Below, in pieces: positions 17,497 to 24,687 of a DNA stretch of 64,000 bases (positions within the stretch are counted from its first letter, which is position 1; every line of letters begins with the position of its first letter). The DNA is from an uncultured Bacteroidales bacterium (GTDB taxonomy: Bacteria; Bacteroidota; Bacteroidia; Bacteroidales; P3): positions 20,584 through 84,583 of the forward strand of contig ONGA01000004.1 in assembly GCA_900317285.1 (NCBI GenBank), in the 5' to 3' direction. The translations under genes were made by a program, and so were the position numbers. The notes beneath the pieces were generated by a model. The model saw only the letters and a list, made by a program, of their open reading frames with translations. It was not told where the DNA came from and searched no databases.

Positions 17497-17548
17497 CGAT
17501 TTTTTTGTGAAATGGAAGAAAAAAATATCGTGCGGGAGGGAGGGGTGT

Positions 17549-17673
17549 GGGACGAAGGATAGGAGAAAGTGGGACGAAATCCGGAAAAAGTGGCTCCTAT
17601 GGTTGTACTACCATTCTCCTATACTTCTCCTTGGGTTCTCCTATGATGCGTATATGAGCTCCTATGTCAGGGG
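17549..17673. repeat. CTCCTAT-type dispersed intergenic repeat, copy A
   Basis: About 125 bases between the divergent pyrK and cysS genes. It begins GGGACGAAGGATAGGAGAA, repeats GGGACGAAAT, then has CTCCTATGGTTGTACTACC, TTCTCCTATACTTCTCC, TTGGGTTCTCCTATGATGCG and a closing CTCCTATGTC. The long middle section is nearly identical to copy B (31287) and copy C (54719). ATAGGAGAA at 17559 and TTCTCCTAT at 17614 form an inverted pair. Several stop codons and its position between promoters argue against coding. Function unknown. Confidence 0.85.
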
Positions 17674-17699
17674 TGCCGGAAAGGGTGTGGAGAAGAAAT

Positions 17700-17730
17700 T
17701 TTGCCATGTGTTTTTTTTTGCGTAACTTTG
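17700..17730 (+). promoter_or_regulatory. promoter of cysS
   Basis: TTTG at 17700-17703, a 19-base spacer and TAACTTTG at 17723-17730 match the Bacteroidota -33/-7 consensus exactly. The start point should fall about 15-20 bases before the cysS ATG at 17752. The repeat at 17549 ends 26 bases upstream of the -33 box. Confidence 0.85.
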
Positions 17731-17751
17731 CATCTCAAAATTTAACGGATT

Positions 17752-19242
17752 ATGGAACAACAGTTGTTGATTTACAATACTTTAAGCCGTCAGAAGGAGC
17801 TTTTCCGCCCGTTGACGGAGGGAAGAGTGGGCATGTATGTCTGCGGACCAACCGTTTACGGCGACGGCCACTTGGGCCATGCGCGCCCCGCCATCACGTT
17901 CGACGTGGTGTTCCGCTACCTCCGGCATCTGGGCTACAAGGTGCGCTATGTGCGCAATATCACCGACGTGGGACATCTGGAGCACGATGCCGACGAGGGT
18001 GAGGACAAGATTGCCAAGAAGGCACGCCTGGAGCAGCTGGAGCCGATGGAGGTGGCGCAATACTACACCAACCGCTACCATGCCGCCATGGAGAAGCTTA
18101 ATGTGCTGCCGCCCAGCATCGAGCCCCATGCCAGCGGCCATATCATGGAGCAGATTGCGCTGGTGCAGAGCATTCTCGATGCCGGCTATGCCTATGTGAG
18201 CAACGGCAGCGTGTACTTCGATGTGCGCAAGTATCAGGAAAATACGCACAAGTACGGTCAGCTGAGCGGCCGCGTCATCGACGAGATGCTGGCAACCACG
18301 CGCGAGCTTGACGGTCAAGACGAGAAGCATTTCAGCGGCGACTTTGCCCTGTGGAAAAAGGCTGCGCCGGAGCATATCATGCGTTGGCCCTCGCCGTGGA
18401 GCGACGGTTTCCCCGGATGGCATGCCGAGTGCACCGCCATGGGTTCCAAATATTTAGGTTCACCGTTCGACATTCATGGCGGCGGCATGGACCTTGTTTT
18501 CCCGCACCACGAGAGCGAGATAGCGCAGTGCGTTGCCTCGACGGGCCACGCCCCCTGCCGCTACTGGATGCACAACAACATGATTACCATCAACGGCCAG
18601 AAGATGGGCAAGAGCCTGGGCAATTTCATCACCCTCGACGAGTTCTTCAGCGGCAGCCACAAGGACAAGGACGGCAAGGAGATGCTGGAGCAGCCCTACT
18701 CGCCCATGACCATCCGCTTCTTCATCCTGCAGGCCCACTACCGCAGCACCGTGGACTTCAGCAACGAGGCGCTGCAGGCCGCCGAGAAGGGCTTCGCCAA
18801 GTTGATGGAAGCCTACAAGACGCTGGATAGACTTACCGGGAGCGCAAACGGCTCGTCCGAGATGCAAGCGGGACGCCTGCGCACCCAGTGCTATGATGCC
18901 ATGAACGACGATTTCGCCACGCCGACGGTCATCAGCCACCTCTTCGAGGCCGCCAAGATCATCAACGGTGCCGCCGACGGCAAGGTTAAACTCACGCAGG
19001 CCGATATCGACGAGCTAAAGGGCGTGTTCGACACCTTCCTTTTCGACATCCTCGGCATGAAAGACGAGACGTCGAGCGACAATACCGCGCTGATTGACGG
19101 TCTGATGCATATCATCCTCGACATCCGCGCCGCCGCCAAGGCTAACAAGGACTGGACCACCAGCGACAAGATCCGCGACGCCCTCAAGGAGGCCGGAGTC
19201 ACCGTGAAAGACGGCAAAGACGGCGCAACCTACAGTTACTAA
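17752..19242 (+). CDS. cysS: cysteinyl-tRNA synthetase
   Basis: Charges tRNA-Cys. The 496-residue protein has the class I HIGH motif as HLGH (residues 40-43), the zinc-site Cys in [19 protein letters not shown] and HHESEIAQ zinc ligands, and the KMSKS loop as KMGKS. The C-terminal anticodon-binding helices follow. Residues 371-379 (MQAGRLRTQ) are encoded by a near-exact copy of a REP-like repeat (18864-18888) just before the conserved [12 protein letters not shown] segment, so the repeat has been absorbed in frame at a tolerant linker. It has its own promoter at 17700. Confidence 0.96.
   Translation: MEQQLLIYNTLSRQKELFRPLTEGRVGMYVCGPTVYGDGHLGHARPAITFDVVFRYLRHLGYKVRYVRNITDVGHLEHDADEGEDKIAKKARLEQLEPMEVAQYYTNRYHAAMEKLNVLPPSIEPHASGHIMEQIALVQSILDAGYAYVSNGSVYFDVRKYQENTHKYGQLSGRVIDEMLATTRELDGQDEKHFSGDFALWKKAAPEHIMRWPSPWSDGFPGWHAECTAMGSKYLGSPFDIHGGGMDLVFPHHESEIAQCVASTGHAPCRYWMHNNMITINGQKMGKSLGNFITLDEFFSGSHKDKDGKEMLEQPYSPMTIRFFILQAHYRSTVDFSNEALQAAEKGFAKLMEAYKTLDRLTGSANGSSEMQAGRLRTQCYDAMNDDFATPTVISHLFEAAKIINGAADGKVKLTQADIDELKGVFDTFLFDILGMKDETSSDNTALIDGLMHIILDIRAAAKANKDWTTSDKIRDALKEAGVTVKDGKDGATYSY
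18864..18888 (+). repeat. REP-like palindrome embedded in frame in cysS
   Basis: This 25-base stretch matches the first copy of the intergenic repeat at 35218-35242 at 23 of 25 positions. It keeps the GGGACGCCTGC core and the CACCCAG tail. One base in the left arm (GCAAGCG instead of GCAGGCG) breaks the perfect stem. It encodes residues 371-379 of CysS. Confidence 0.75.
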
Positions 19243-19248
19243 CGTATT

Positions 19249-19746
19249 ATGAAACATATCAAACCGCTACTTCTCCTACTCCTCGGCGCCATTGCTTTCG
19301 CCGCCTGCAGCGACGAGCCTCCCGCCGACAAAATCAAGGGTTCCTACGGCTGCAAAGTCGCCGCCTACACGCGCTACCAGAAACAGGGCCGATACCTTGC
19401 CCCCAACGGCCAGTACCGCGACACCATCTATTACCGCGACACCGTCTACAACTACGGCAACGGCAGCGTGTCGATAAGCAGAAACAGCGACAAGAATGTC
19501 AGCGTGACGCTGAAGAACACCCGACTGGGCATCAACGAGAGCTACGAGTCGGTGAGCCTGTCGGACTACAGCTACGAGGCCAACCTCTCGTCGTCGAAAG
19601 ACTCCATCACCATCAACAGCCGCCGCTATGAGGCAGTTTTTTCGGGCACGGTGAACTACGACTCGAAAGCCATAGCGCTGTCGCTGAAGGTGAAGAACTA
19701 CCCCAGCTCGTACGGCAAATATATCCTTTCGTTTACCGGAGAATAA
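19249..19746 (+). CDS. lipoprotein of unknown function (165 aa)
   Basis: A 165-residue lipoprotein: basic start, Leu-rich signal and a lipobox ending at Cys21 (AFAACSDEPP). The mature domain is Ser/Tyr-rich with alternating strands (KIKGSYGCKVAAY, SVSISRN, NVSVTLKN, AVFSGTVNY, IALSLKVKNY), which suggests a small beta-barrel or beta-sandwich, perhaps calycin-like. It follows cysS by six bases and precedes an Mpv17-like gene, so it is probably in their operon. No function is recognised. Confidence 0.68.
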   Translation: MKHIKPLLLLLLGAIAFAACSDEPPADKIKGSYGCKVAAYTRYQKQGRYLAPNGQYRDTIYYRDTVYNYGNGSVSISRNSDKNVSVTLKNTRLGINESYESVSLSDYSYEANLSSSKDSITINSRRYEAVFSGTVNYDSKAIALSLKVKNYPSSYGKYILSFTGE

Positions 19747-19761
19747 AAACAAGATAACAAA

Positions 19762-20469
19762 ATGAAAAAAGCAGACTGGATACTGATTCTGTGCGTCATC
19801 ATTGTGCTGGCGCCCTTCTTCATCCCAGCCACGGGCTTCTTCGCTTGGTTCTGCAACGCCACGGCGTCGCACCCCTACATCATGGCCTTCTTCAAGTTCG
19901 CCATCCTCGCCACCCTCGGCGAGATGCTGGCGCTGCGCATCCGCGAGGGCGTCTATAACAAGAAAGGCTTCGGCGTGCTGCCCCGCATGATAGTGTGGGG
20001 ATTCCTCGGCATGGCCATCGCGATGTCCATGGTCATCTTCAAAGTGGGCGTTCCCGCTTTCCTCGAGACCGTGGGCGGCTGCGACAAAGGCACATTGGCC
20101 GCCATCTTCAACGCCAGCGAATTCAGCTGGGGCAAACTGGGCATCGCCTTTGCAGTCAGCGTGCTGATGAACAGCATTTTCGCCCCCGTGATGATGACCT
20201 TCCACAAGTGCACCGACATCCACATTACCGACAACGGCGGCACTGTGCGTGGCTTGCTGCGCCCGATGAAGATGCGCGAAATCATGAGCACAAAAGTGAA
20301 CTGGGACGTGCAGTGGAACCTGGTCATCAAGAAGACCATCCCGCTGTTCTGGTTCCCGATGCACACCATCACGTTCATCCTGCCCCCCACCTTCCAGGTG
20401 CTCTTCGCCGCCCTCCTCGGCGTTGCGCTGGGACTGATTTTGGCTTTGGCCGGAGGAAGCAGGAAATGA
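19762..20469 (+). CDS. Mpv17/PMP22-like integral membrane protein
   Basis: A 235-residue membrane protein with about five hydrophobic segments (roughly residues 6-24, 40-58, 78-98, 128-146 and 200-230). The C-terminal WNLVIKKTIPLFWFPMHTITF resembles the W..N....PLFWFP..T signature of Mpv17/PMP22 family proteins, which occur in Bacteroidota as uncharacterised relatives of eukaryotic organelle membrane proteins. Its TGA overlaps the next gene's ATG (ATGA), which implies coupled translation with the outer-membrane barrel. Function unknown. Confidence 0.7.
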   Translation: MKKADWILILCVIIVLAPFFIPATGFFAWFCNATASHPYIMAFFKFAILATLGEMLALRIREGVYNKKGFGVLPRMIVWGFLGMAIAMSMVIFKVGVPAFLETVGGCDKGTLAAIFNASEFSWGKLGIAFAVSVLMNSIFAPVMMTFHKCTDIHITDNGGTVRGLLRPMKMREIMSTKVNWDVQWNLVIKKTIPLFWFPMHTITFILPPTFQVLFAALLGVALGLILALAGGSRK

Positions 20470-21701
20470 AGAAGATAGTCATAGGACTTATAGGACTTAT
20501 AGGACTTATTAGCCCTATACGAGCCCAGTTCTCCCTCGACTGGCACGGTTTTGTCAACCCGCACTACTATGCCGATAGCCGTAGCGTGGTGGGTGGCCGC
20601 GAGGACATGATGCTTTTCTATCCCAAGCCCATCCTCCGCGACAGCCTCGGCAACGACCTCAACGACGGTTGGCAGGCCGACATGCTGGCCATCACCGCTC
20701 GCCTGGGTCTCACCATCAAAGGCCCCGACATCTGGGGTGCCAGGACCAAGGCTTACATCGAGGGCGACTTCACCGGCAGCACCAACGCCACCATCAACGA
20801 TCTGCGCCTGCGGCATGCCTATATCGACATGGTGTGGGAGAAAAATATCAAAGTCAGAAAAGGCCAAAAAGTATACGACATCACAGTCAGGCGACAGCAT
20901 CTTCTTGCAGGTCAGTACTGGTATCCTATGGTCATACATGAGATTATGCCGATGACCAACCCGCTGAATATGGGGGCTCCCTTCCACTGCTATGCCCGTC
21001 AACCGCAGATACGCTACGAGTACCAGAATCCTTTTTGGGGGGTTGAGGCCGTGGCTGTGGCCTCGTGGCAACTCGACAACATGAGCCAAGGTCTTCTCAA
21101 TGGCACTCCCACCTCCAGCACCCAATTCGCCCGCCATAGCTTAGTGCCCGAGCTGAACTTACAGCTGCGCTACAACACCGGCAAACTCTTCTTCGGTGCC
21201 GCCGTCAACCTGAAGACCATCCAGCCTATGGTACAGACGGCCTACACTGCCGTGCAACCCTCCACCAACCTCTATTCCTCATTCTCTTACTCCTTCTTCG
21301 GCAAGGCTGTCCTCGGCCCCATCACCGTCAAAGCCCAGACCCTCCTCAACAACAGTCTCTACGAGGGATGCTCCTTGGGCGGCTACCTGATGCTGGCCGA
21401 CAGCACTTTCCAGGACTGGCACTTCAACACCGTATGGCTCGACATCGAGCGCAACACTGGCCACTGGCGCCCCGGCCTCTTCATTGGCTTCGCCAAAAAC
21501 CTCGACTACGGCAACACCAACTTCGTCCACTGCTTCGGCCGTGGCCACGACATGGAATACCTCTGGCGCATCCAACCGCGTCTCACCTACACTACCGAGA
21601 AAGGTCTCTCTTTCACCGGCGAAGCCGAATATACCCGCGCAGGATATGACAAACCCGTCGGCAACCTGCGACTCTCACTCAGTATGGTATATGCTTTCTA
21701 A
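20466..21701 (+). CDS. outer-membrane beta-barrel protein (411 aa)
   Basis: The frame is open far upstream, but the ATG at 20466 gives a signal peptide (MKKIVIGLIGLIGLISPIRAQ) and overlaps the preceding stop. The mature chain opens with FSLDWHGFVNPHYYADSR and continues as alternating aromatic/polar strands with short turns, ending in LRLSLSMVYAF with a terminal Phe, as in outer-membrane barrels. The pattern suggests a porin-like barrel of 14-18 strands. The signal peptide is encoded by three tandem ATAGGACTT units. The last eleven bases overlap the start of the phosphatase gene. Substrate unknown. Confidence 0.78.
   Translation: MKKIVIGLIGLIGLISPIRAQFSLDWHGFVNPHYYADSRSVVGGREDMMLFYPKPILRDSLGNDLNDGWQADMLAITARLGLTIKGPDIWGARTKAYIEGDFTGSTNATINDLRLRHAYIDMVWEKNIKVRKGQKVYDITVRRQHLLAGQYWYPMVIHEIMPMTNPLNMGAPFHCYARQPQIRYEYQNPFWGVEAVAVASWQLDNMSQGLLNGTPTSSTQFARHSLVPELNLQLRYNTGKLFFGAAVNLKTIQPMVQTAYTAVQPSTNLYSSFSYSFFGKAVLGPITVKAQTLLNNSLYEGCSLGGYLMLADSTFQDWHFNTVWLDIERNTGHWRPGLFIGFAKNLDYGNTNFVHCFGRGHDMEYLWRIQPRLTYTTEKGLSFTGEAEYTRAGYDKPVGNLRLSLSMVYAF
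20481..20507 (+). repeat. three tandem 9-base units inside a signal-peptide region
   Basis: ATAGGACTT is repeated three times exactly and encodes the Gly-Leu-Ile run of the signal peptide. Loss or gain of a unit keeps the frame and only changes the length of the hydrophobic core. Confidence 0.85.
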
Positions 21702-22521
21702 TTTTCACACTCATAGCAACTATTGCGACGGCAAGGCCACGCTGCGCGAGATGGTCGACTTTGCCGTCAGCCATGGATTCACCGCCTTGGGCTTCAGCGG
21801 ACATGGTCCCCTACCCTTCAAGAACACCTATTCCATCACCGACTACGAAGGCTATTGCCGCGAGGTGCGGGCATTGCAGGAAGAATACCGCGACCGCATC
21901 GAGATAAGTCTCGGACTTGAGATAGACTATGTCCCCGGTATGCTGGAGGACTTCACACCACTGATAGAACAAGGACATCTGGACTACACCATCGGCAGTG
22001 TACACCTCATTCCCGCACCGGGCATCACCCCACACGACAGCGACGACCTGTGGATGATTGACGGAAGCCGATACGAGACCTACGACGAAGGGCTGATGAG
22101 ACACTTCGGTGGCGACATCCGCCGCGGTGTCCGTGCCTATTTCCACCAGGAGAACGCCATGCTCGAGAGGAACCGCCCCACTATCGTCGGCCATCCCGAC
22201 AAGATAGTGATGCACAACCGCGACCGCTATTTCCACGAAGACGAGCCCTGGTACCGCGACCTGGCACTGGAGACCATACACCTCATCAAAGAGCTCGGAC
22301 TCATCTGCGAAATCAACACCCGCGGCATCTATAAGGGGCGCCACACCGACTACTACCCGGGCAAGTGGCTCATCAACGAGATGAAAACCTTGCGCATCCC
22401 CGTTATCGTCAGCACCGACGCACACATGCCCGACGACCTGCTGCGTACGGAAGGAGCCTACGAATACCTGGAAGAAATAGGATATCCCGAAGTGCTCAAA
22501 TCCTGGCGCGACGCACAGTGA
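21691..22521 (+). CDS. PHP-domain histidinol-phosphatase
   Basis: A 276-residue PHP-superfamily phosphoesterase. The metal-site motifs are in order: FHTHSNYCDG (His6, His8), GFSGHGP, LGLEIDYVPG, GSVHLI, VGHPDKI and VSTDAHMPDDL. This matches the HisK-type histidinol-phosphatase, which dephosphorylates L-histidinol phosphate in histidine synthesis. No other his genes are nearby, so a related sugar phosphate is possible. The start ATG (21691) overlaps the end of the barrel gene. The 3' end overlaps the minus-strand permease gene by 26 bases tail to tail. Confidence 0.86.
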   Translation: MLSNFHTHSNYCDGKATLREMVDFAVSHGFTALGFSGHGPLPFKNTYSITDYEGYCREVRALQEEYRDRIEISLGLEIDYVPGMLEDFTPLIEQGHLDYTIGSVHLIPAPGITPHDSDDLWMIDGSRYETYDEGLMRHFGGDIRRGVRAYFHQENAMLERNRPTIVGHPDKIVMHNRDRYFHEDEPWYRDLALETIHLIKELGLICEINTRGIYKGRHTDYYPGKWLINEMKTLRIPVIVSTDAHMPDDLLRTEGAYEYLEEIGYPEVLKSWRDAQ

Positions 22522-23716
22522 GCGCCACAGACAGGCTGCTGATAGCCATCACCAGAATAAAAGTATAGAGAAAATCCACCGCCCGCATCGCCACGGGGAA
22601 GGTGCTGACGACAAAGTTGCCGTCGCCCATGCGGATGATGCCGAACTGCTGCTGCAAGAAGCACACCACGAATCCCAACACCAAACCCAACACCACCGCC
22701 AAGGCACAAATGAGCAATCCTTCTGCCGTGAAAGAACGGCGGATACGCTGTGCCGTCATGCCCATGCTTTTCAGAATGAACACATCGCCTCGCTTGTTGA
22801 TAATCAACAGCGAAAGCGATGCCACAAGGCTCAACGTGGAGATGAGAACGATGAGGGAAAGGATGAGGTAGATGCCGAGACGCTCGGTGCGGAAAATCTT
22901 GAAATAGAGAGGCTGCTGGTCGTAACGGTCCTTGACGACAAGTGCGGAATGCGGGGTACGGAGTACGGAAGCAAGGCTTTTCTTCACCCTCTGGGGGTCA
23001 GTGCCAGGCCTGAGTTTGATGGCCAAAGCCGACACTTCGTCGGGGGCGTAGTTCATCAGACGCCGCACAAAGTTGATGTCGGTCACCACATACTGCCGGT
23101 CGATATCCTGCTGGATGAAGAAGTTGGCTATCGGATAGGCATAGCCGATGTTGAATGCCTCATCCATGGTGAGACCCATGGCCGTGGAGCCACGCTTGGG
23201 GATGTGTACCGCCGCCGGGAAGGCGGAGGGGATGTGCATGCCAAGTTCGTAAAATATTTCGCCGCCGCAGATGAGACCTACCGCATGGGGGTCGTCGAAC
23301 CGCAGCAGATAGTCGCCCTCATGCAGGAGGGTGTCGAGACCCGTGAGGGTGCGGTAGTTGTCGTCCACACCGCGCAGCTTTACGATTGCCTGGTTGCTTC
23401 CGTAGGTAACCCATGCCGTCTCCGTGACGAGGCGCGACACGTTCTCCACGCCCTCCGTCTCGTTCAACGCACGGAAATCGATGTCGGCAGTATGGAACGT
23501 CTTCCCTTCCGAAGGCTCGATGAGCAACTCGGGGTCGAAAGTGCCGAAAAGACCTTTGGTGATGTCGCCGATGCCGTTGTAGACCGACAGCACGATGATG
23601 AGCGCCATGGTGCTCACCATGAGACCGATGAGGGAAATCCACGAGATGACATTGACCACCGACCGCTGCTTGCGGGCGAAGAGGTAGCGGACGGCGATAA
23701 GTCCCTCAATTTTCAT
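22496..23716 (-). CDS. LolE/FtsX-type ABC transporter permease
   Basis: A 406-residue inner-membrane permease with one N-terminal transmembrane helix (about residues 20-45), a large periplasmic domain, and three C-terminal helices (about 280-305, 330-355 and 370-395), the MacB/LolE topology. The N terminus IAVRYLFARKQRSVVNVISWISLIG is typical of LolC/LolE proteins that release lipoproteins from the inner membrane. The ATPase partner is not adjacent. The start overlaps the rbfA stop (ATGA), so it follows rbfA in an operon. Confidence 0.87.
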   Translation of the reverse strand: MKIEGLIAVRYLFARKQRSVVNVISWISLIGLMVSTMALIIVLSVYNGIGDITKGLFGTFDPELLIEPSEGKTFHTADIDFRALNETEGVENVSRLVTETAWVTYGSNQAIVKLRGVDDNYRTLTGLDTLLHEGDYLLRFDDPHAVGLICGGEIFYELGMHIPSAFPAAVHIPKRGSTAMGLTMDEAFNIGYAYPIANFFIQQDIDRQYVVTDINFVRRLMNYAPDEVSALAIKLRPGTDPQRVKKSLASVLRTPHSALVVKDRYDQQPLYFKIFRTERLGIYLILSLIVLISTLSLVASLSLLIINKRGDVFILKSMGMTAQRIRRSFTAEGLLICALAVVLGLVLGFVVCFLQQQFGIIRMGDGNFVVSTFPVAMRAVDFLYTFILVMAISSLSVALTVRRARI

Positions 23717-24057
23717 TGTTTCAGCAAACGCTCGATATTCTCAATATAGTCAAGAGAGTCGTCGAGATAGAATTCCAGGTGCGGAATGATGCGGAGCTGC
23801 TTGCCCTCACGCAGGCCGAGGCGGCGGCGGAGGTCGGCGGTGTTCTCGCGGATGAGCTGCAGGAGAGCTTCCTTGGTGCCGCCACCGATAATCATAATGG
23901 AGACATAGATGCGAGCGATGGAGAGGTCGGGGGTGATGCGCACCTGGGTGACGGTGATGAGCGAATTGCCCAGCACCGGCTTCATCTCTTTCAGGAAAAT
24001 GTCGCCCATGTCCTGCTGGATGAGGCGGCAGATTTTATTTTGACGAGTACTCTGCAT
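23713..24057 (-). CDS. rbfA: ribosome-binding factor A
   Basis: A 114-residue KH-type RNA-binding protein that helps mature the 30S subunit and process the 16S rRNA 5' end. The segments NKICRLIQQDMGDIFLKE, ITVTQVRITPDLSIARIYVSI and LREGKQLRIIPHLEFYLDDSLDY match the RbfA pattern, and the length is normal. It overlaps the LolE-like gene start by four bases and follows the barrel gene by three bases on the minus strand. Close rbfA-LolE-like pairing is common in Bacteroidota. Confidence 0.93.
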   Translation of the reverse strand: MQSTRQNKICRLIQQDMGDIFLKEMKPVLGNSLITVTQVRITPDLSIARIYVSIMIIGGGTKEALLQLIRENTADLRRRLGLREGKQLRIIPHLEFYLDDSLDYIENIERLLKQ

Positions 24058-24060
24058 AGC

Positions 24061-24687
24061 CTACCACCTCCATCCTAAACGTATGGGAAGGAACACCGTC
24101 TGCTGCATATACGCCAAACCGATGGTGACGTAGAAGCTGTGCCAGTTGCGCGTCATGTTGCGCATACCGTTGAAGGCGTACCAATAGTACCAGTTGAGAC
24201 CGCCATAAATCTCCGCCATGGGGGTGAAGGTGTTGCCGTAGGTCTCTTCCTTGCCCATCAGCAGGCTGCCACCGGCGCGGACGCCAATCATCGGCGCCCA
24301 TTTGATGGAGGTGGGCTGGTAGTCGAGACCCATGATGGCTTTCCAAATGGGGCGGAAATCCATATCGGCGAAGAAGTTGACGCCCATCAGCGCATCCACT
24401 TCCTTGTGGTTGAAGTTGTGGAAATAGTTGAATCCCGCACCGAGACCGACAAACCAGTCCTGGCTGATATTCAGACCTGCCATCACGTTGGCATTGGCGG
24501 CGCTGTGGAACTCGCCGAGATAGAAGCCATAGTCGCCGGCCTCGCCCACATTGCCCATGAAGGGAGCATAGCCTGCATCGACCTTGAGCATGAACTCATT
24601 CTTCTTTCCCAACTGCGAATATTGTGCTGCCGCTGAGAGCGAAACGCTCACCAACACGGTAACAACGAGTACTTTTAGCTTGTTCAT
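24061..24687 (-). CDS. outer-membrane beta-barrel protein (208 aa)
   Basis: A 208-residue protein with a signal peptide (SLSAAAQ, cleavage near residue 21) and a mature chain of alternating strands with conserved-looking Gly/aromatic turns (LKVDAGYAPFMG, NVMAGLNISQDWFVGLGAGFNYF, MIGVRAGGSLLMG). It ends in a Trp (LPIRLGWRW). This fits an 8-10 strand barrel of the porin-family outer-membrane type. Its start overlaps the stop of the M1 peptidase gene, and a -7 box inside that gene's 3' end may give it a separate promoter. Function unknown. Confidence 0.78.
   Translation of the reverse strand: MNKLKVLVVTVLVSVSLSAAAQYSQLGKKNEFMLKVDAGYAPFMGNVGEAGDYGFYLGEFHSAANANVMAGLNISQDWFVGLGAGFNYFHNFNHKEVDALMGVNFFADMDFRPIWKAIMGLDYQPTSIKWAPMIGVRAGGSLLMGKEETYGNTFTPMAEIYGGLNWYYWYAFNGMRNMTRNWHSFYVTIGLAYMQQTVFLPIRLGWRW

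Noticed and set aside
17465-17751. Riboswitch or attenuator before pyrK or cysS
   Set aside because: The pyrK leader is only about 18 bases. The larger block is the dispersed repeat, and the cysS leader is about 20 bases, too short for a T-box.
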